Shown here: positions 50,757 through 59,446 of the stretch, piece after piece
Position numbering within the stretch: the stretch's first letter is position 1
Layout of the letters: the number at the start of each line of letters is the position of its first letter
DNA from: JBKQVT01 sp963804825
Lineage (GTDB): Bacteria; Planctomycetota; Planctomycetia; Pirellulales; Thermoguttaceae
DNA: 64,000 nucleotides
NCBI GenBank assembly: GCA_963804825.1
Contig: CAWDRV010000006.1
Span: 434,001 to 498,000, forward strand
Reading direction: 5' to 3'
Translations under genes and position numbers: made by a program
Notes under the pieces: model-generated
Told to the model about the DNA's origin: nothing
What the model saw: the letters and a program-made list of their open reading frames with translations, nothing else
Database searches by the model: none

Positions 50757-52970
50757 TTACCGCCGCGGCTTGAAGACCACGGTGGCCAGCGGCGGCAGCG
50801 TCACGACGATCGACGCCGGCCGGCCGTGGCTTTCCGAGGGCTCGGCCCGCACGCCCGGGCCATTGCCCATGTTGCTGCCGGCGTAGTACGCCGAGTCGCT
50901 GTTGAAGATCTCCTCGTACCAGCCCAGTTCCGGCACGCCCAGGCGATGGCGATAGCGCGGCACGGGCGTGAAGTTGCAGCAGACGACGAGGAAATCGCTC
51001 GGGTTCTTGGCCGCGCGAATGTAGCTCAGCGTGCTGTCCTCGTGGTTGTGGCAGTCGATCCACTGGAAGCCGTGATAGTCGAAATCGACTTCGTAGAGGG
51101 CCTTCTCGCGGCGGAGCATGAAGTTCAGGTCGGCCACGCACTTCTGCAGCCCGCGGTGCGAATCCCATTGCAGCAGGTGCCACTGCAAGCTCTCGTCGAA
51201 ATTCCACTCGTTCCACTGGCCGAAGTCGCTCCCCATGAACAGCAACTTCTTGCCCGGATGCGTCCACAAATAGCTGTACAGCAGGCGGAGGTTGGCGAAC
51301 TTCTGCCACAGGTCGCCGGGCATCTGGTCCAGCAGCGAGCGTTTGCAATGGACCACCTCGTCGTGCGACAGCGGCAGCACGAAGTTCTCGTGGAAGGCGT
51401 AGATCAGGCTGAACGTCAGCTCGTCGTGGTGATACTTGCGATGGATGGGCTCGTGCTGCATGTAGCCGAGCGTGTCGTTCATCCAGCCCATGTTCCACTT
51501 CAGGCTGAAGCCCAGTCCGCCCAGGTAGGTCGGCCGCGAGACGCCGGGCCAGGCGGTCGATTCCTCGGCGATGGTCAGGATGCCGGGAAATTGGAAATGC
51601 GACTGCTCGTTGAGTTCCTTGAGGAAGGCGATGGCCTGAAGGTTCTCGCGCCCGCCGAATTCGTTGGGCAGCCAGTCGCCGTCCTGGCGGCTGTAATCGA
51701 GATAGAGCATCGAGGCGACGGCATCGACCCGCACGCCGTCGATGTGGTACTTGTCGAACCAGAACAGGGCGTTCGAGATGAGGTAGTTGCGGACTTCGTG
51801 TCGGCCGTAATTGAAAATCAGCGTGCCCCAATCGCGATGTTCGCCGCGGCGCGGATCGGCGTGCTCGTACAGCGCCGTGCCGTCGAACTGCCGCAGACCG
51901 TGGCCGTCGCGGGGAAAATGCCCCGGCACCCAGTCGATCACCACGCCGATGCCGTTCTGGTGGCAAAGATCGACGAAGTACATGAAATCCTGCGGGCTGC
52001 CGTAGCGGCTGGTGGCGGCGTAGTAGCCCAGCGTCTGGTATCCCCAACTGGCCGAAAGCGGATGCTCGCTGGGCGGCAGCAGCTCGAGGTGCGTGTAGCC
52101 CATCTCCTTGCAGTATTCGACCAGTTGATGGGCCAGCTCGCGGTAGCTCAACCAGCGGGCCGGATCGTCGCCGGGCCGGCGCCAACTGCCCAGGTGGACT
52201 TCGTAGAACGACAGCGGCCGCTCCAGCCAGTTGATCGTCCGCCGCTCGGTCACCCACGGCGAATCGTGCCAGTGATAGCGGTTCAGATCGATCACCTTCG
52301 AGGCCGTCCGCGGCGGCACTTCGGCGCCGAAGGCGAACGGGTCGCACTTCTCGAAGGTCCAATCGTGATGGCGGATCTGGTACTTGTAGAGCGTGCCTTC
52401 GCTCAGCCCGGGAACGAACAATTCCCAAAAGCCGCTGGGGATGTGCTTGCGCATCGGATGGCGTCGGCCGTCCCAGTTGTTGAAGTCGCCGACGACGCTG
52501 ACGCTGGTGGCGTTGGGCGCCCAGACGGCGAAGTTCACGCCGTCGACGCCGTCGATGGTGCGCAGTTGCGCCCCCAGGCGGTTGTAGCACTGCCAATGCC
52601 GGCCTTCGTTCAACAGGTGCAGGTCGTAATCGGTCAGCAAGTGCGGAAAGGAGTAAGGATCGTGCATGGTGGACTTCTTTCCCCCTTCGTCGGCGACGCG
52701 GAGCACGTAGCGCGATTTCCCGTTTGCTTCGGGGACTGGACAAATGGCTTCAAACAGGCCGGCGGGATGGATCCGCCGCATGGGCCGGCCGGCATCGTTA
52801 TGGACCGGATCGACCACCCAGGCCTGGGCCGAGTGGGGCAAAAACGCCCGCACCGCCAACGCCCGGCGGCCGGCGTCGTCAACCAGGTGGGGACCCAACA
52901 GTTCAAAGGGGTTTTCGTGCCTTCCCTCAATAAGTTGCCGAATACTCTCCAATGGAGCCGTGGTTCGCAC
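50757..52970 (-). CDS. glgB: 1,4-alpha-glucan branching enzyme
   Basis: 737 residues. Forms alpha-1,6 branches in glycogen. An N-terminal GlgB domain is followed by a CBM48 module (NFAVWAPNATSVSVVGDFNN W) and a GH13_9 barrel: SWGYQTLGYYAATSRYGSPQ, VVIDWVPGHFPRDGHGLRQF, nucleophile Asp in HIDGVRVDAVASMLYLDYSR, acid Glu in ILTIAEESTAWPGV, PLSHDEVVH and LLFMGSDFGQWNEWNFDESL. I choose GTG 52970, five nt after AAGGAGG; a GTG at 52976 lies inside that site. The start overlaps the upstream RNase H-fold gene by 44 bp. No other glycogen genes are nearby. Confidence 0.95.
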   Translation of the reverse strand: MRTTAPLESIRQLIEGRHENPFELLGPHLVDDAGRRALAVRAFLPHSAQAWVVDPVHNDAGRPMRRIHPAGLFEAICPVPEANGKSRYVLRVADEGGKKSTMHDPYSFPHLLTDYDLHLLNEGRHWQCYNRLGAQLRTIDGVDGVNFAVWAPNATSVSVVGDFNNWDGRRHPMRKHIPSGFWELFVPGLSEGTLYKYQIRHHDWTFEKCDPFAFGAEVPPRTASKVIDLNRYHWHDSPWVTERRTINWLERPLSFYEVHLGSWRRPGDDPARWLSYRELAHQLVEYCKEMGYTHLELLPPSEHPLSASWGYQTLGYYAATSRYGSPQDFMYFVDLCHQNGIGVVIDWVPGHFPRDGHGLRQFDGTALYEHADPRRGEHRDWGTLIFNYGRHEVRNYLISNALFWFDKYHIDGVRVDAVASMLYLDYSRQDGDWLPNEFGGRENLQAIAFLKELNEQSHFQFPGILTIAEESTAWPGVSRPTYLGGLGFSLKWNMGWMNDTLGYMQHEPIHRKYHHDELTFSLIYAFHENFVLPLSHDEVVHCKRSLLDQMPGDLWQKFANLRLLYSYLWTHPGKKLLFMGSDFGQWNEWNFDESLQWHLLQWDSHRGLQKCVADLNFMLRREKALYEVDFDYHGFQWIDCHNHEDSTLSYIRAAKNPSDFLVVCCNFTPVPRYRHRLGVPELGWYEEIFNSDSAYYAGSNMGNGPGVRAEPSESHGRPASIVVTLPPLATVVFKPRR

Positions 52971-53493
52971 GGGCACCTCCTTGCAGATATTTTAGCCAAT
53001 CGGATACCTTAACGCGAAGCCCCCAGGTACCCCTTTTTTCCTCTTTTTCCGGATTTACGTCCTGCGTCTCGTGGGGGGGGCTTGGTGGAAGGGTATGGGG
53101 GCCGTCAAACCGACGCCGGCAGCATTGGACGTGATGGAATCGCAGGGCCCGTTCCATCCGCTGCCAGAGGTCGAAATTCTTCACCGGCACCATCTGGCCG
53201 AAGCATTCCCATCGCCAGCCGTTGGCCTGCCACTCGGGCAGCCCGTACTGCATTCCATTGCGGACGTAAGTGCTGCAACCCATCAGGGTGACTTCGGAGG
53301 GTTGATCGAGCGATTCCAGGGCCCGGAGCACGGTCAGCAGTTCGAGGCGTTCCCCTTGCAGCCCGGGTTCCGCGTCGGCGGCTTGATGTTGCTCGGAGCC
53401 ATCGACCGACCGAAGGGTGAACTGCCAATGGCCCACCCCTTGGGCGTGGCTGGCTTGGGAAAACAGCAGGTAGTGTGGTGTTGCTATGTCCAT
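52927..53493 (-). CDS. RNase HI-fold protein with degenerate active site
   Basis: 188 residues. The middle matches RNase HI in order: QGERLELLTVLRALESLDQP (the conserved Glu helix), then VTLMGCSTYVRNGMQYGLPE, WQANGWRWE, then VPVKNFDLWQRMERALRF. In true RNase HI the second of these reads TDSxYV with a catalytic Asp; here it reads GCSTYV. The first catalytic Asp (TDGS) also has no counterpart at the right place, and the last His/Asp part is missing. So it is likely a non-catalytic RNase H-fold protein. The C-terminal 50 residues are Pro/charged and overlap the glgB start. Confidence 0.75.
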   Translation of the reverse strand: MDIATPHYLLFSQASHAQGVGHWQFTLRSVDGSEQHQAADAEPGLQGERLELLTVLRALESLDQPSEVTLMGCSTYVRNGMQYGLPEWQANGWRWECFGQMVPVKNFDLWQRMERALRFHHVQCCRRRFDGPHTLPPSPPHETQDVNPEKEEKRGTWGLRVKVSDWLKYLQGGARANHGSIGEYSATY

Positions 53494-53865
53494 CGCAGTT
53501 AAGGTGTTATCGGGGTTGTCTTTGCAATATTATGGTTAATTTAGCTAAGGCCGGAAAACCAGTAAACATATTCCGTCGCCAATATCTCCGTCCGGCGGAG
53601 GAACCGGCATGGGTATTACGCCGTCAGACGGAACGTAGATGATACCAATTTTCTTATCGGCAATATCTACGCAGACTATGCACTTTATCCATACTTCCAA
53701 TCGGGAGTGGAGAGAATTCCATGCCCACGGCTGCGTCCGGTGGGAATTTGTCGGGAATGGTTGGAGAGGGCCAGCTCGCGATTCTTTTCCCACCGGGCGC
53801 GCCGGTGGGCTTGGGAACGTGAATATTGCCTTCCCCCTTCCGCCCTCCGCCTTCCCCCTTCTCCC
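53494..53865. other. Intergenic stretch, A+T richer, one doubtful small frame
   Basis: A minus frame (53793-53545, 82 codons) ends with a protein-like stretch (CIVCVDIADKKIGIIYVPSD) but has no ribosome binding site and a poor first half. It may be a remnant. Upstream of the RNase H-like gene, A+T-rich DNA at 53505-53560 could hold its promoter. Otherwise nothing seen. Confidence 0.4.
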
Positions 53866-55144
53866 TCACACCGCGCTTCGCAAGGGACGGACCACGGGGA
53901 CGCTGCCGGTGTAAAACTGCAAAAGCCGCTGCCAGTTCTGCGGAGAACCGGGGGTCAGCCGGCCGAGAATCCGCGGCGTCTCGGTGCCCGTGATCGCCGC
54001 GGCGTTGGCGGGAATGCCGTCGAGGTAGAGCATGGCCAACAGGGCCACGGAGGCCGGCCCAAGCGACTGGGAGGTCAACGTGGCTTCGTCAAGCTGCGTC
54101 AGGGGGATTTCGGTCGCTCGGGCGATCTCGCGGAGCAACATGCCGTTGTGCTGGCCGCCGCCGGTGACGATCAGTTCATCGACGGCCGCATCCTCCGGCA
54201 GGGTCCTCCGCAGGGCCAGGGCCACCGTTTCGGCGATGAAATGGGTGGCGGTGCACAGCAGGTCGCGGACCGACCAGCCCGACGCGACCGCCAGTTGTAG
54301 GGCTTCGGTCAAGAATCGTTCGGGCCGAACGCCGCGGGGATGCCAGCGCGGCAAGGGCGTATGGAAGCAGGGGTCCGACAGCCACCGCTCGATCAGCGGC
54401 CCGAGCCGGCGCCCTTGGGCCGCCATGCAGCCTCCGGGATCGAAGGGCTGCTGCCCGCCGGAGAGGCGATGGGCCAGCAGGTCCAGCAGTGCCGTTCCCG
54501 GACCGACCTCGAAGGAGCGGATTTTGGCGGCCGCGCGGTCGGAGGTTTCGGCGGGCAGATAGGTGAGCCGGGTGGTGCGGCCGAGGTCCAACAGCACGCG
54601 GCTGCAATCGCGACGCCGCAACAGCAGCCACTGGGGCAATGCGTGGAGCGGCCCGCCCAGTCCGCCTTGGGCCAGATCGCGGGCGGGAAAGGCGTCCAGG
54701 ACGTTCAAGCCCGTCAGTTCGGCGACCCTGGCGGCGTCGCACCAGCCCAGATATCCGACAACTTCGGCATTCGCGTAGGCCCAGAATCCCGGATCGTGGA
54801 CCCCGGCGGCCAGGATGCGGTCGGGGGTGAGTCCCGCGTTGGCCAGCAGGTCGGCGACGAGGGCGGATTCGGTTTCCGCCAGTTGGGATTGGGCCTTGGC
54901 CAGAAGTGCAGCCGGGCAGGAAGAGGCGTCCAGGGCGGGGCGGAGCAGGGCGGCGGTTTCCTTGGGGATTTCGGCGCTGGCGGCGGCTGCCAGTCGGCCC
55001 GGGCGTCCAGGCCGCGGCCGGCGACGCGCACGACGGCGGCCGACACCGGGCGGCCTGCGACGAGAGCAACACGCCGACCAACCAGCGGCGGTTGTCGCCC
55101 AGGCGCGAGTTGTCGAACGGAAGGACGGAGACCGGAGGCATCAT
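53866..55144 (-). CDS. anmK: Anhydro-N-acetylmuramic acid kinase-like protein, frameshifted
   Basis: Roughly 425 residues. The C-terminal two thirds match AnmK: AYANAEVVGYLGWCDAARVA, NVLDAFPARDLAQGGLGGPL, RVLLDLGRTTRLTYLPA, VDELIVTGGGQHNGMLLREI, and PANAAAITGTETPRILGRLT, giving the acetate/sugar kinase fold. AnmK phosphorylates cell-wall-derived anhydro-MurNAc for recycling. The N-terminus (DNRRWLVGVLLSSQA, then VSAAVVRVAGRGLDARADW after a break near 55060) lacks the SGTSxDG motif that binds ATP in true AnmK, so activity is uncertain. At least two frame breaks lie between 55080 and 54950. It starts inside the stop of the upstream amidotransferase gene. Confidence 0.7.
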
Positions 55145-55891
55145 GCCACCATGCGGGCCTCGACCACGCGGCCGGTAATGCCACTGACGAATTCCTCGAA
55201 AATCCGCAGGTCCAAGGCCGAAGCGGAGTCGCTCTGGGGATGGAATTGCGTGCCCAGGGCGAACCAGTCGTCCATGGTGCTTTCGATGGCCTCGACGACG
55301 CCGTCGGGGCAGCGGGCCGTGACGGCGAACCCGGGGGCCACTTCGTCGATGGCCATGTGGTGCATGCTGTTGACGCGGATTTCGCCTTCGCCGTACACCC
55401 GCTCCATGAGCGAGCCCGGCTCCACCTCCAACGCGTGCCGATGCGTCGGATCGCTGGCGTCGGCGTGGGGCAACGCGCGGGGCAAGTCCTCGGCAATGTG
55501 CAGGTAGAGGTTGCCGCCCTGGGAAACATTGAGCAATTGCATGCCGCAGCCGATGCCGAACACCGGCATCCTCCGTTCGGCGATCAGCCGCATCAACGTG
55601 CGGTCGAACCGCTCGCGGCGGCGGTCCAAAAGCCGCATCGACGGGTGCAGCATGAAACCGTCGATCCTCGGATCGAGGTCCGCCCCGCCGACCAGCACCA
55701 CGCCGTCCAGGGCGTCCAACAGGCGGGCGACGTCGGCCTCTTCCTCCAACGGCGGAATGACCAGGGGGACGGCGCCGGACTTCACCAGGGCGTCGTAATA
55801 GCCGGCGCACAGGTAGGAAAAGGCGGGCGAGTCCTTGCCGCGCCGACCGATAATCCGCATTGACCCCGATCAACGGCTTGGAATGGCTCAT
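55141..55891 (-). CDS. Class I glutamine amidotransferase-like (gamma-Glu-GABA hydrolase family), one frameshift
   Basis: The start is ATG 55891, with AAAGGAG upstream (MSHSKPLIGVNADYRS). A one-base break near 55840 leads into RRGKDSPAFSYLCAGYYDAL. Then LLDALDGVVLVGGADLDPRI, the nucleophile elbow PVFGIGCGMQLLNVSQGGNL, NSMHHMAIDEVAPGF, and the C-terminal GTQFHPQSDSASA. This is the PuuD-like peptidase C26 family, about 249 residues. The family usually has HPE; here the Glu of the triad reads Gln (CAG). It is coupled to the AnmK-like gene (ATGATG over TGA), suggesting a joint role, perhaps in muropeptide or gamma-glutamyl recycling. Confidence 0.8.
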
Positions 55892-56346
55892 CACTTCTCT
55901 CCTTTGGACACGTCCTGTGTCCGCTGCGAGTGAGAGACCGGGAAGGGGCCGGAACACCGGCGTCATGACCGAGCGCGGCCGAGAGAAGTGGAAGGGAAAA
56001 GGAAGGATCGTTCGTCCTTAACGACCGTCCGCAGACCTAATCCTCCGGTTCTTCGTACCCGGCCGGGTACGACACCGGGACGATGTCCCTATCGTTGGGT
56101 CTCGAAACTCCTCTGCTGCGGCGTCTCGCCGTAGAAGTGCAAGTCGCCTGGAGTGTAGAGAGTTGGCCGCCGATTGGCAAGAATTCACTCGATTTTGGGG
56201 TCCGTGGAGACACCCCCTACCATATCCGGTATTGATAGCATCGCTAGCGTTGTGGAAGTCCACAAAAGCCGCCGGAAATTCCCGCTCCGCCGGCCGCGGG
56301 CACTTTACCATTCGGCCGCGACCGGTTAAGGTGAGCTTCCCCACTC
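55892..56346. other. Divergent intergenic region, no gene seen
   Basis: 455 bp between divergent starts. Contains a small palindrome CCCGGCCGGGTACG near 56060 but no frame with protein character. It probably holds promoters for the amidotransferase-AnmK operon (minus) and the OleA-like gene (plus). Confidence 0.5.
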
Positions 56347-57432
56347 ATGCAATACCGCTATCAAAACGTCTGCCTGGAATCGATCGCCTATACCCTGCCC
56401 GAGGAAGTGGTCGCCTCGGCCCAGATCGAGGCGCGGCTGGCGCCGCTGTACCGTCGTTTGCGGCTGCCGGAAGGGCGATTGGAATTGATGTCGGGCATTG
56501 CCCAGCGGCGTTTCTGGCCCCCGGGCACGCTCCCCGGCACGAAAAGCGCCGAAACCGCGGAAAAGGCGCTGCACGCGGCCGGCATCGACCGCCGTCACGT
56601 CGGCGCGCTGGTCCACGGCTCCGTCTGCCGCGACTTTGTCGAGCCGGCCACCGCCTGCGGGGTCCATCAGCGGCTCGGTCTGCCCGCCGCATGCCTCGTC
56701 TACGACGTGTCGAACGCCTGCCTGGGGCTGCTCAACGGGCTGCTCCAGGTGGCCAACATGATCGAATTGGGGCAAATCCGCGCCGGCCTGGTCGTGGGCA
56801 CGGAGAGCAGCCGCGAACTGGTCGAATCGACCATCGAGTACCTGAACAACAACCGCTCGCTGTCGCGTCAGGACATCAAGCCCGCCTTCGCCTCGCTGAC
56901 CATCGGTTCCGGCAGCGCCGCCGTGCTGCTGGTGGACCGCGGTCTGAGCCGCGGGGGCAGCCGGCTTCTGGGTGGCGCCGTCCGCGCACGGACGGACCAG
57001 TGCGGGCTTTGCCAAGGCGGCGGAGCCGCGGCCGACGGCGCCGGCGGCGGCGACGGCAAGTCGCGGACGTTGATGTGGACCGACTCGGAGACCCTGTTGC
57101 ACCAGGGCGTCGCTGCCGCCCGGGAAACGTTTGCCGAGTTGCTCACCGCGCTGGGCTGGCAGGCCGCCCAGATCGACAAGACCTTCTGCCATCAAGTGGG
57201 CCGCGCCCATCGCAAGCTCTTGTTGGACGCCCTGGGGCTCAAAGCGGACGCCGATTTCACGACCTTTGAAATGCTGGGCAATACCGGCTCGGTCGCCCTG
57301 CCGATCACCGCGGCGATGGGCATCGAGCAAGGGCACGTGCGTCCGGGCGACCACGTGGCAATGATGGGGATCGGCTCCGGCATCAACGTGGTCATGTTGG
57401 GCATCGACTGGAAAGCGGCCGCACGCCCATAG
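56347..57432 (+). CDS. OleA-like beta-ketoacyl synthase III superfamily enzyme
   Basis: 361 residues, thiolase fold. The nucleophile is Cys in YDVSNACLGLLNGLLQ (about residue 123), His in TFCHQVGRAHRKLLLDAL, Asn in MLGNTGSVALPI. The stretch SVCRDFVEPATACGV contains the Glu that marks OleA (from the partner subunit) rather than FabH, and the N- and C-termini (RLAPLYRRLRLPEGRLELMS, MMGIGSGINVVML) also read like OleA. OleA joins two fatty acyl chains head to head as the first step to long-chain olefins. A Gly/Ala/Asp-rich loop insertion (GGGAAADGAGGGDGK) is present. No oleB, oleC or oleD gene is adjacent. Confidence 0.8.
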   Translation: MQYRYQNVCLESIAYTLPEEVVASAQIEARLAPLYRRLRLPEGRLELMSGIAQRRFWPPGTLPGTKSAETAEKALHAAGIDRRHVGALVHGSVCRDFVEPATACGVHQRLGLPAACLVYDVSNACLGLLNGLLQVANMIELGQIRAGLVVGTESSRELVESTIEYLNNNRSLSRQDIKPAFASLTIGSGSAAVLLVDRGLSRGGSRLLGGAVRARTDQCGLCQGGGAAADGAGGGDGKSRTLMWTDSETLLHQGVAAARETFAELLTALGWQAAQIDKTFCHQVGRAHRKLLLDALGLKADADFTTFEMLGNTGSVALPITAAMGIEQGHVRPGDHVAMMGIGSGINVVMLGIDWKAAARP

Positions 57433-57577
57433 TTCTTACGAGCGCCAAGGCGATCTCATGCGGATTGCGTTATCCGCGCCCGTTCTTGCAGGTCCATTGA
57501 ACGAAGCTGGCGCGGGCGTTGATTTTTTGCACAAGCGTGATGGATGTTCACACACAGTGAAGGAGGTGTAACGATAT

Positions 57578-57643
57578 GTGATCAGGCGCCGCGTCCTGTG
57601 TGCGATATTCGGGCATCTCCTTGCCTTCCGCGGGTATATCTGA
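57578..57643 (+). CDS. Candidate 21-residue leader peptide after a strong ribosome binding site
   Basis: AAGGAGGT at 57560-57567 is the best Shine-Dalgarno in this region. Ten nt downstream, GTG 57578 opens a 21-codon frame (M-IRRRVLCAIFGHLLAFRGYI) with basic then hydrophobic residues. An ATG two bases earlier (57576) is followed at once by TGA. Either is a possible translated leader for the DUF1559 gene 69 bp further on. No homology is known to me. Confidence 0.3.
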   Translation: MIRRRVLCAIFGHLLAFRGYI

Positions 57644-57711
57644 TAGGCTTATTCTTTGGCGGGTGGGGTTACCTGGCAAAAGGGCGCCGAAATCGGATCG
57701 CGGGGCAGGGT

Positions 57712-58732
57712 ATGAAAGATTCAAAACTGGTTCAACCGAGGCGGAAACGAGACGCCGCCGGATCGTCTGGTTTTACTCTCGTCGAGTTGTTGGTGGTCAT
57801 TGTGATCATCACCATCCTCATGGGTTTGTTGCTGCCGGCGGTGCAAAGCATCCGGGAGTCGGCGCGGCGGGTGCAGTGCATGAACAACCTGAAGCAGATG
57901 GGCGTGGCGGCCCGATCGCAGGTCATCGGCCTTGGGCTTCTTTCCCGGCGGCGGCTACGAGGGCGGCGGCGCCCTGCAATGTTGATTCGCTCGGCAACCC
58001 GTGCGTGGGCAATAAACAGGACAAGGGTTGGATTTACCAAATCCTGCCCTATATAGGTCAAATCCCCCTCTGGAAAATGCAAGATGATGTCAAACGGGGT
58101 GCGACGGCGCTGGATTTTCTCGTCTGCCCTACCCGCAGGCGAATCAGCGCTTATTTTCGACACCGAAGTACAACTCCATGCGAGCCCTGTGCGACTACGC
58201 GGGCAATGGGGGGGCGTATGCGGATACCAATTTTTGCGGTTGGTTCTTCGTGAACGAGCACGGCGATGGACCGATGACCGAGAACCGCGAGTACTGGAAT
58301 GGTTCGCCTGTTTATAATGTGATCACGCCGGCCGATATCGCCAAGAGTCTCGGCGCCACCATTCTCCTAGGTGAGAAACTATGTAACCGCGACCAACTTT
58401 ATACGCAAGAGTGCGATGACGACGACGGCTGGGACAGTGGTTGGGATTCCGACGTCAACCGATGGGGCATGGTCCAGCCCCGGCCCGATTACAGCATTTT
58501 GGGGGAAGGGAAGACCAGGGCGGAACACTTCAAGAGACGTTGTATTACTACTCCTTCGGCTCCTCGCATGCTGAGAGCAGCAATTACGCCATGTGCGACG
58601 GTTCCGTGCGACCGATCAGCTACAGCATTTCGCCGCTGACATTCGCGTACCTATGCACGCGCAATGCCAAGCTGCCCGCTTCCTCGCTGTACGGCAATCC
58701 GAGTTCGAATAATACCGTGTACTCTCAACTGA
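57712..58732 (+). CDS. DUF1559 prepilin-like protein, frameshifted
   Basis: ATG 57712. A short basic leader is followed by the type IV prepilin cleavage/methylation motif GFTLVELLVVIVIITILMGL and the helix VQSIRESARRVQCMNNLKQM. Breaks near 57915, 58170 and 58520 separate pieces typical of DUF1559: DKGWIYQILPYIGQIPLWKM, LCDYAGNGGAYADTNFCGWF, VITPADIAKSLGATILLGEK, and ESSNYAMCDGSVRPISYSIS. This is the very large planctomycete family of secreted, pseudopilin-like proteins of unknown function. The stop is unclear because the last open frame runs on into the next gene; 58732 is the first stop in a neighbouring frame. Confidence 0.75.
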
Positions 58733-58836
58733 AAACACTTCCGCCCATTTCGCACCGGAAATTATTGATGACCGGGTTTCTTTCGTCTCTCCACGGACCA
58801 TGCGAAACAGTGAATTGGCAAGGAAGAAAGGCAGCG

Positions 58837-59348
58837 ATGAGGCGCACCGGACTGAGGATTGATGGGCGACTTGCCGTCGTCGCGTTGCAGACGGCCGCAG
58901 TGCTGTTGTTGGCGGCCGGTTGCGGCGGCTCGAAAGAGCCTGCCCATTACGACCTTTCCGGGAAAGTGACTTTCCAGGGCGCGCCGGTGCCCCAAGGCTT
59001 CATCGTCTTCACGCCCGACACGGCCAAGGGGAATGAAGGACGCCCCATTTCAGTCCCCATTGTCAATGGCGAATATAAGACGCTGCGGGGCCTGGGCACA
59101 ACGGGCGGCCCCTACCTGGCCACCATCGACAGCGTTGAACGGTCGTGTTTCGATCGGGCGACGCAGAAAGATAGTCCCTTGCCGGAAGAACCTGTTGCCG
59201 CATCCCTTCTACCCCGACAGATTGCGGGGAGGGCCGGGAGAGAACAGGGCGAACGAGCCCTTGCCGAACCCCTGTTTCCCCGGTCCAGGTGAGCATCGAC
59301 CTGCCTAGAGAAAATTCCACGCACGATTTCGCCATCCCCCTGAAATAA
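58837..59348 (+). CDS. Small lipoprotein with transthyretin-like domain, frameshifted at C-terminus
   Basis: ATG 58837 follows AAGGAAGAAAGG. Signal peptide and lipobox are VALQTAAVLLLAAGCGGSKE. The mature part has HYDLSGKVTFQGAPVPQGFI, VFTPDTAKGNEGRPISVPIV and NGEYKTLRGLGTTGGPYLAT, a one-domain beta sandwich. After about 59170 the frame is lost; the expected C-terminus VSIDLPRENSTHDFAIPLK lies in another frame and stops at 59348. Such lipoproteins follow DUF1559 genes throughout planctomycetes, so the two probably work in the same envelope structure. Confidence 0.75.
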
Positions 59349-59446
59349 GGGGAAGGCCGCCCATCTGCTCGCCTCGATTCCACGGCGAATCGTGCCCCGG
59401 TGGACAAGGATCGCCCCCACGGCTTATGATCCAGTGGGAGCGGATC

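Noticed and set aside
53545..53793. 82-codon minus-strand gene
   Set aside because: No ribosome binding site and an implausible first half; noted only as a possible remnant in the intergenic entry.
56347..57432. Housekeeping FabH
   Set aside because: The RDFVEPATA Glu and the N-terminal LYRRLRLPEGRLELMSGIAQ region fit OleA better than FabH, although both share the Cys-His-Asn triad.
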